A stretch of DNA of 6,314 nt from an uncultured Christensenella sp. (lineage in GTDB: Bacteria; Bacillota; Clostridia; Christensenellales; Pumilibacteraceae): NCBI GenBank assembly GCA_910585055.1, contig CAJUBY010000059.1, positions 1 to 6,314 of the forward strand. Reading direction: 5' to 3'. The stretch's first letter is position 1. Each line of letters starts with the position of its first letter. The position numbers were made by a program, and so were the translations under genes. The notes beneath the pieces are model-generated. The model was given only the letters and a program-made list of their open reading frames with translations, did no database searches and was not told where the DNA came from. Of this stretch, positions 5,026 through 6,314 are shown piece after piece.

Positions 5026-5099
5026 TGGAGCAGGTGATGGGAATCGAACCCACGTGGTCGGCTTGGAAGGCCGAAACTCTACCATTGAGCTACACCTGC
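5026..5099 (-). tRNA. tRNA-Gly (anticodon UCC)
   Basis: First gene of the minus-strand array. Acceptor GCAGGTG/CACCTGC, anticodon stem TCGGC/GCCGA with loop CTTCCAA (anticodon TCC, reads GGA), T arm GTGGG-TTCGATT-CCCAT, discriminator T as is usual for bacterial tRNA-Gly, encoded CCA. The mature 5' end is about six bases after the predicted transcription start. Confidence 0.96.
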
Positions 5100-5111
5100 G
5101 CGTGCTAACAA

Positions 5112-5140
5112 ATAATACCATATCCGGCGGAAAATGTCAA
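5112..5140 (-). promoter_or_regulatory. Consensus promoter of the five-tRNA operon
   Basis: On the minus strand TTGACA (5135-5140), a 17-base spacer and TATTAT (5112-5117) give a perfect -35 and a one-mismatch -10. The start is expected near 5105. A dyad GTCAA-N5-TTGAC (5136-5150) overlaps the -35 box and may be chance. Confidence 0.88.
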
Positions 5141-5150
5141 CGATTTTGAC

Positions 5151-5173
5151 CGCAAAACAAAAACATTTTTGCG
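5151..5173. terminator. Stem-loop between the ferredoxin gene and the tRNA promoter
   Basis: CGCAAAA (5151-5157) and TTTTGCG (5167-5173) form a perfect seven-base stem around a nine-base loop. With A-rich and T-rich arms it may weakly terminate transcription leaving the ferredoxin gene before it reaches the tRNA promoter. Confidence 0.3.
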
Positions 5174-5204
5174 TATGTATCCGGCGGAACCGCAGTAGAC
5201 AGTT

Positions 5205-5226
5205 GCCGAACGCATTAAGCGTCGGC
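5205..5226. other. GC-rich stem-loop downstream of the ferredoxin gene
   Basis: GCCGAACGC (5205-5213) pairs with GCGTCGGC (5219-5226) with a one-base bulge and a five-base loop, 24 bases past the ferredoxin stop. No T-tract follows on the minus strand, so it is either a transcript-stabilising hairpin or part of a compound terminator with the AT-rich stem further on. Confidence 0.4.
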
Positions 5227-5249
5227 GGGGCGCACGCTGTAATGAACGT

Positions 5250-5447
5250 TTAATCGCCGGAAGAAAGCACCAACGCTTTTTTGGGACAGAAGTTGGAGCA
5301 TTTACCGCATTTGATACACTTGCTGCGGTCTATGATCGGAGCATTGAAGTCCGTCTGCGACAGTGCGCCGACGGGGCAGATCTTTACGGCAGGGCATTTA
5401 TGGTTCTGCGGACAGTTTTCTGTTATTATATTGAGAGTTTTTTCCAT
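5250..5447 (-). CDS. Small 4Fe-4S ferredoxin-like protein with altered first cluster motif
   Basis: A 65-residue cytoplasmic iron-sulfur protein, about the length of bacterial two-cluster ferredoxins. The C-terminal motif is canonical: Cys44-x2-Cys47-x2-Cys50-x3-Cys54-Pro. The N-terminal half has the ferredoxin CPVGAL turn (Cys24-Pro-Val-Gly) but only two further cysteines, spaced Cys12-x5-Cys18-x5-Cys24 in NCPQNHKCPAVKICPVGAL, instead of CxxCxxCxxxCP. One normal cluster (Cys24 with 44, 47, 50) is expected; a second would have only Cys12, Cys18 and Cys54, so it would be a 3Fe cluster, use His16 or another ligand, or be absent. The ATG is preceded by AAGGAG (5455-5460) at seven bases. It likely carries electrons for an unidentified partner; no redox enzyme gene is in the window. 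Confidence 0.85.
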   Translation of the reverse strand: MEKTLNIITENCPQNHKCPAVKICPVGALSQTDFNAPIIDRSKCIKCGKCSNFCPKKALVLSSGD

Positions 5448-5464
5448 TACATATCTCCTTAAGT

Positions 5465-5492
5465 ATTATATATTGAGTATAAAACAACTCAA
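5465..5492 (-). promoter_or_regulatory. Candidate promoter and operator dyad of the ferredoxin gene
   Basis: On the minus strand TTGAGT (5487-5492), 16 bases, then TATAAT (5465-5470). A perfect dyad, TTGAGT-N8-ACTCAA (5473-5492), covers the -35 box and most of the spacer, a typical repressor position. The predicted start (about 5458) would fall inside the ribosome binding site, so either the start is a few bases earlier or this is not the real promoter. Confidence 0.4.
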
Positions 5493-5608
5493 GCGTAATT
5501 GCGGATATATTTTTATGTATGTCGGAAGTATATTCGGCGTTACGGAGCTTTTTGACAGATTATGAATTTAAGAATTTTGTTATTTATATATCGATTAAAT
5601 TCCGAATT

Positions 5609-6099
5609 CTAATAATCAAGCAATCGACCGTTATCATTCCATTCGCCGAACATTATATTCCGTCTTGTATTATCTATCAATTTTTTTAATCGATTGTTAA
5701 ATAATTCGGGTTGCTTTTTCTTAATTTGAATCGTATCGATTCGCACTCGTTGATATAGAGTGGGGAAATTAATAAAGTTATTCCATGTAATTGTATCGGC
5801 TTGTAATGCCGTCAAAATATCGCTGTCGGCAATAAATCCCGACGGAGACATATCAGGGAATACGGCGCGTCCGCTGTTTGTCATTAAACCCAATTTTTCC
5901 AATCTGCGGCAACGCTCCTTATTTAATTCAGACCATATGGAATTTTTTTGCGCGGCGCTAATCTTTGAGCCGTAATGCCCGTATTAAGCCGTTTTGTCGT
6001 ACTGTCGATCCACCCGAAACACAACGCTTCTTCCACGGCGTCTATATACCAAAAGAAATCGCTGTTTATCGGCTTGCCGCGTTTAACGATAGGTTGCAT
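5609..6099 (-). pseudogene. YdeI/OmpD-associated family protein, split by a one-base frameshift
   Basis: The ATG at 6099 opens a frame with MQPIVKRGKPINSDFFWYID, AVEEALCFGWIDSTTKRL and AQRLAPRKK, then runs out of family similarity and stops at 5923. Restoring one A in the A7 run (T7 at 5943-5949 on the plus strand) joins it to NSIWSELNKERCRRLEKLG and the rest, ending QADTITWNNFINFPTLYQRV ... KKLIDNTRR ... GRLLDY at 5609 (TAG). The repaired product is 163 residues. The EALCFGWID, PRKxxxxWSELNKER and C-terminal xYQRxRI...R..KLI patterns mark the YdeI/OmpD-associated (bacteriocin-protection annotated) family. The N-terminus is shorter than in many members, missing the usual opening segment before GKP. 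The sharp conservation on both sides says the mutation is recent, a sequencing error, or bypassed by slippage. The promoter is of leaderless type. Confidence 0.8.
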
Positions 6100-6105
6100 G
6101 GATCT

Positions 6106-6134
6106 ATTATATAACTTTGCATTATTAATGGCAA
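6106..6134 (-). promoter_or_regulatory. Promoter of the YdeI-family gene, leaderless geometry
   Basis: On the minus strand TTGCCA (6129-6134), a 17-base spacer, then a perfect TATAAT (6106-6111). AGATCC is all that lies between the -10 and the ATG at 6099, so the predicted start is the A of the ATG. No ribosome binding site is present. The arrangement is the same, base for base in spacing, as at rdgB. Confidence 0.7.
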
Positions 6135-6184
6135 ATGAAAATAACGTAATATAAAAAAGTAATATAGTTTAGCGGTTTATATTG

Positions 6185-6314
6185 TTATTTCCGATCGGTC
6201 GCGGAAGGATCTGTATATCTACCGTATCCCCACCAATCGTGCATAAGCTATTTTAGCGGGACGGTTTTGCGGTTTGCATAATCGGTTATTATTTCGATAT
6301 TACTGCGGACTAGA
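6185..6314 (-). other. Possible coding fragment running off the right edge
   Basis: On the minus strand a frame entering from beyond the window reads NIEIITDYANRKTVPLK and stops at TAG (6248). The same frame resumes two codons later at an ATG (6244) with MHDWWGYGRYTDPSATDRK and stops at TAA (6185). Both parts look like real protein. Either a gene ends at the TAG and the rest is chance, or one gene has an in-frame nonsense codon near its end. I do not recognise the family and too little is visible to decide. Confidence 0.3.

Noticed and set aside
4887..5108. Plus-strand open frame of 73 codons
   Set aside because: It is antisense to the His, Arg and Gly tRNA genes, a well-known source of spurious proteins.
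5515..5565. Short plus-strand frame MYVGSIFGVTELFDRL
   Set aside because: Only 16 codons, no ribosome binding site, and it lies in the upstream region of the ferredoxin gene; probably chance.

Overview
The window looks like a chromosomal stretch from a low-to-mid GC Bacillota, probably an uncultured Clostridia-type anaerobe. This is an inference from three things: strong AGGAG-type ribosome binding sites, tRNA genes with encoded CCA ends, and an rdgB gene followed 12 bp later by a YfcE/YsnB-type phosphodiesterase, an order known from Bacillota. All intact genes stop with TAA or TAG, so nothing suggests a non-standard code.

Left block (1-1632, + strand): a hairpin, probably an upstream gene's terminator, then two tandem MntP-family manganese exporter paralogues, then a tRNA-Leu(UAG) with its own consensus promoter and a probable terminator. 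The second exporter has Glu where the family has Asp in the first membrane helix.

Second block (1633-3288): about 570 bp without an intact gene, whose minus strand carries what looks like a decayed small secreted-protein gene. Then comes a two-gene operon, rdgB (house-cleaning NTP pyrophosphatase) and a YfcE/YsnB-like metallophosphoesterase. The rdgB promoter sits so close to its ATG that the mRNA should be leaderless.

Third block (3289-4630): about 1.3 kb of degenerate DNA. It holds the C-terminal stub of an AraC-type regulator (minus strand) and two adjacent plus-strand reading frames, each protein-like in one frame but broken by two in-frame stops. The second begins with a well-formed start and a Cys-rich 41-residue segment. 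An 11-bp inverted repeat pair closes the block.

Fourth block (4631-5140, minus strand): a five-gene tRNA operon, transcribed Gly(UCC)-Arg(UCU)-His(GUG)-Gln(UUG)-Gln(CUG), with a near-perfect sigma-70/SigA promoter and a terminator hairpin.

Right block (5141-6314, minus strand): a 65-residue ferredoxin-like protein with one canonical and one altered cysteine motif; a YdeI/OmpD-associated (DUF1905-neighbour) type gene split by a one-base frameshift in a run of seven A, again with a leaderless-type promoter; and a fragment of an unrecognised coding region running off the right edge.

No insertion sequence, CRISPR array or complete defence system is visible. The most interesting signals are the matched leaderless promoters, the stop-interrupted small reading frames, the A7 frameshift, and the Asp-to-Glu change in the tandem exporter.
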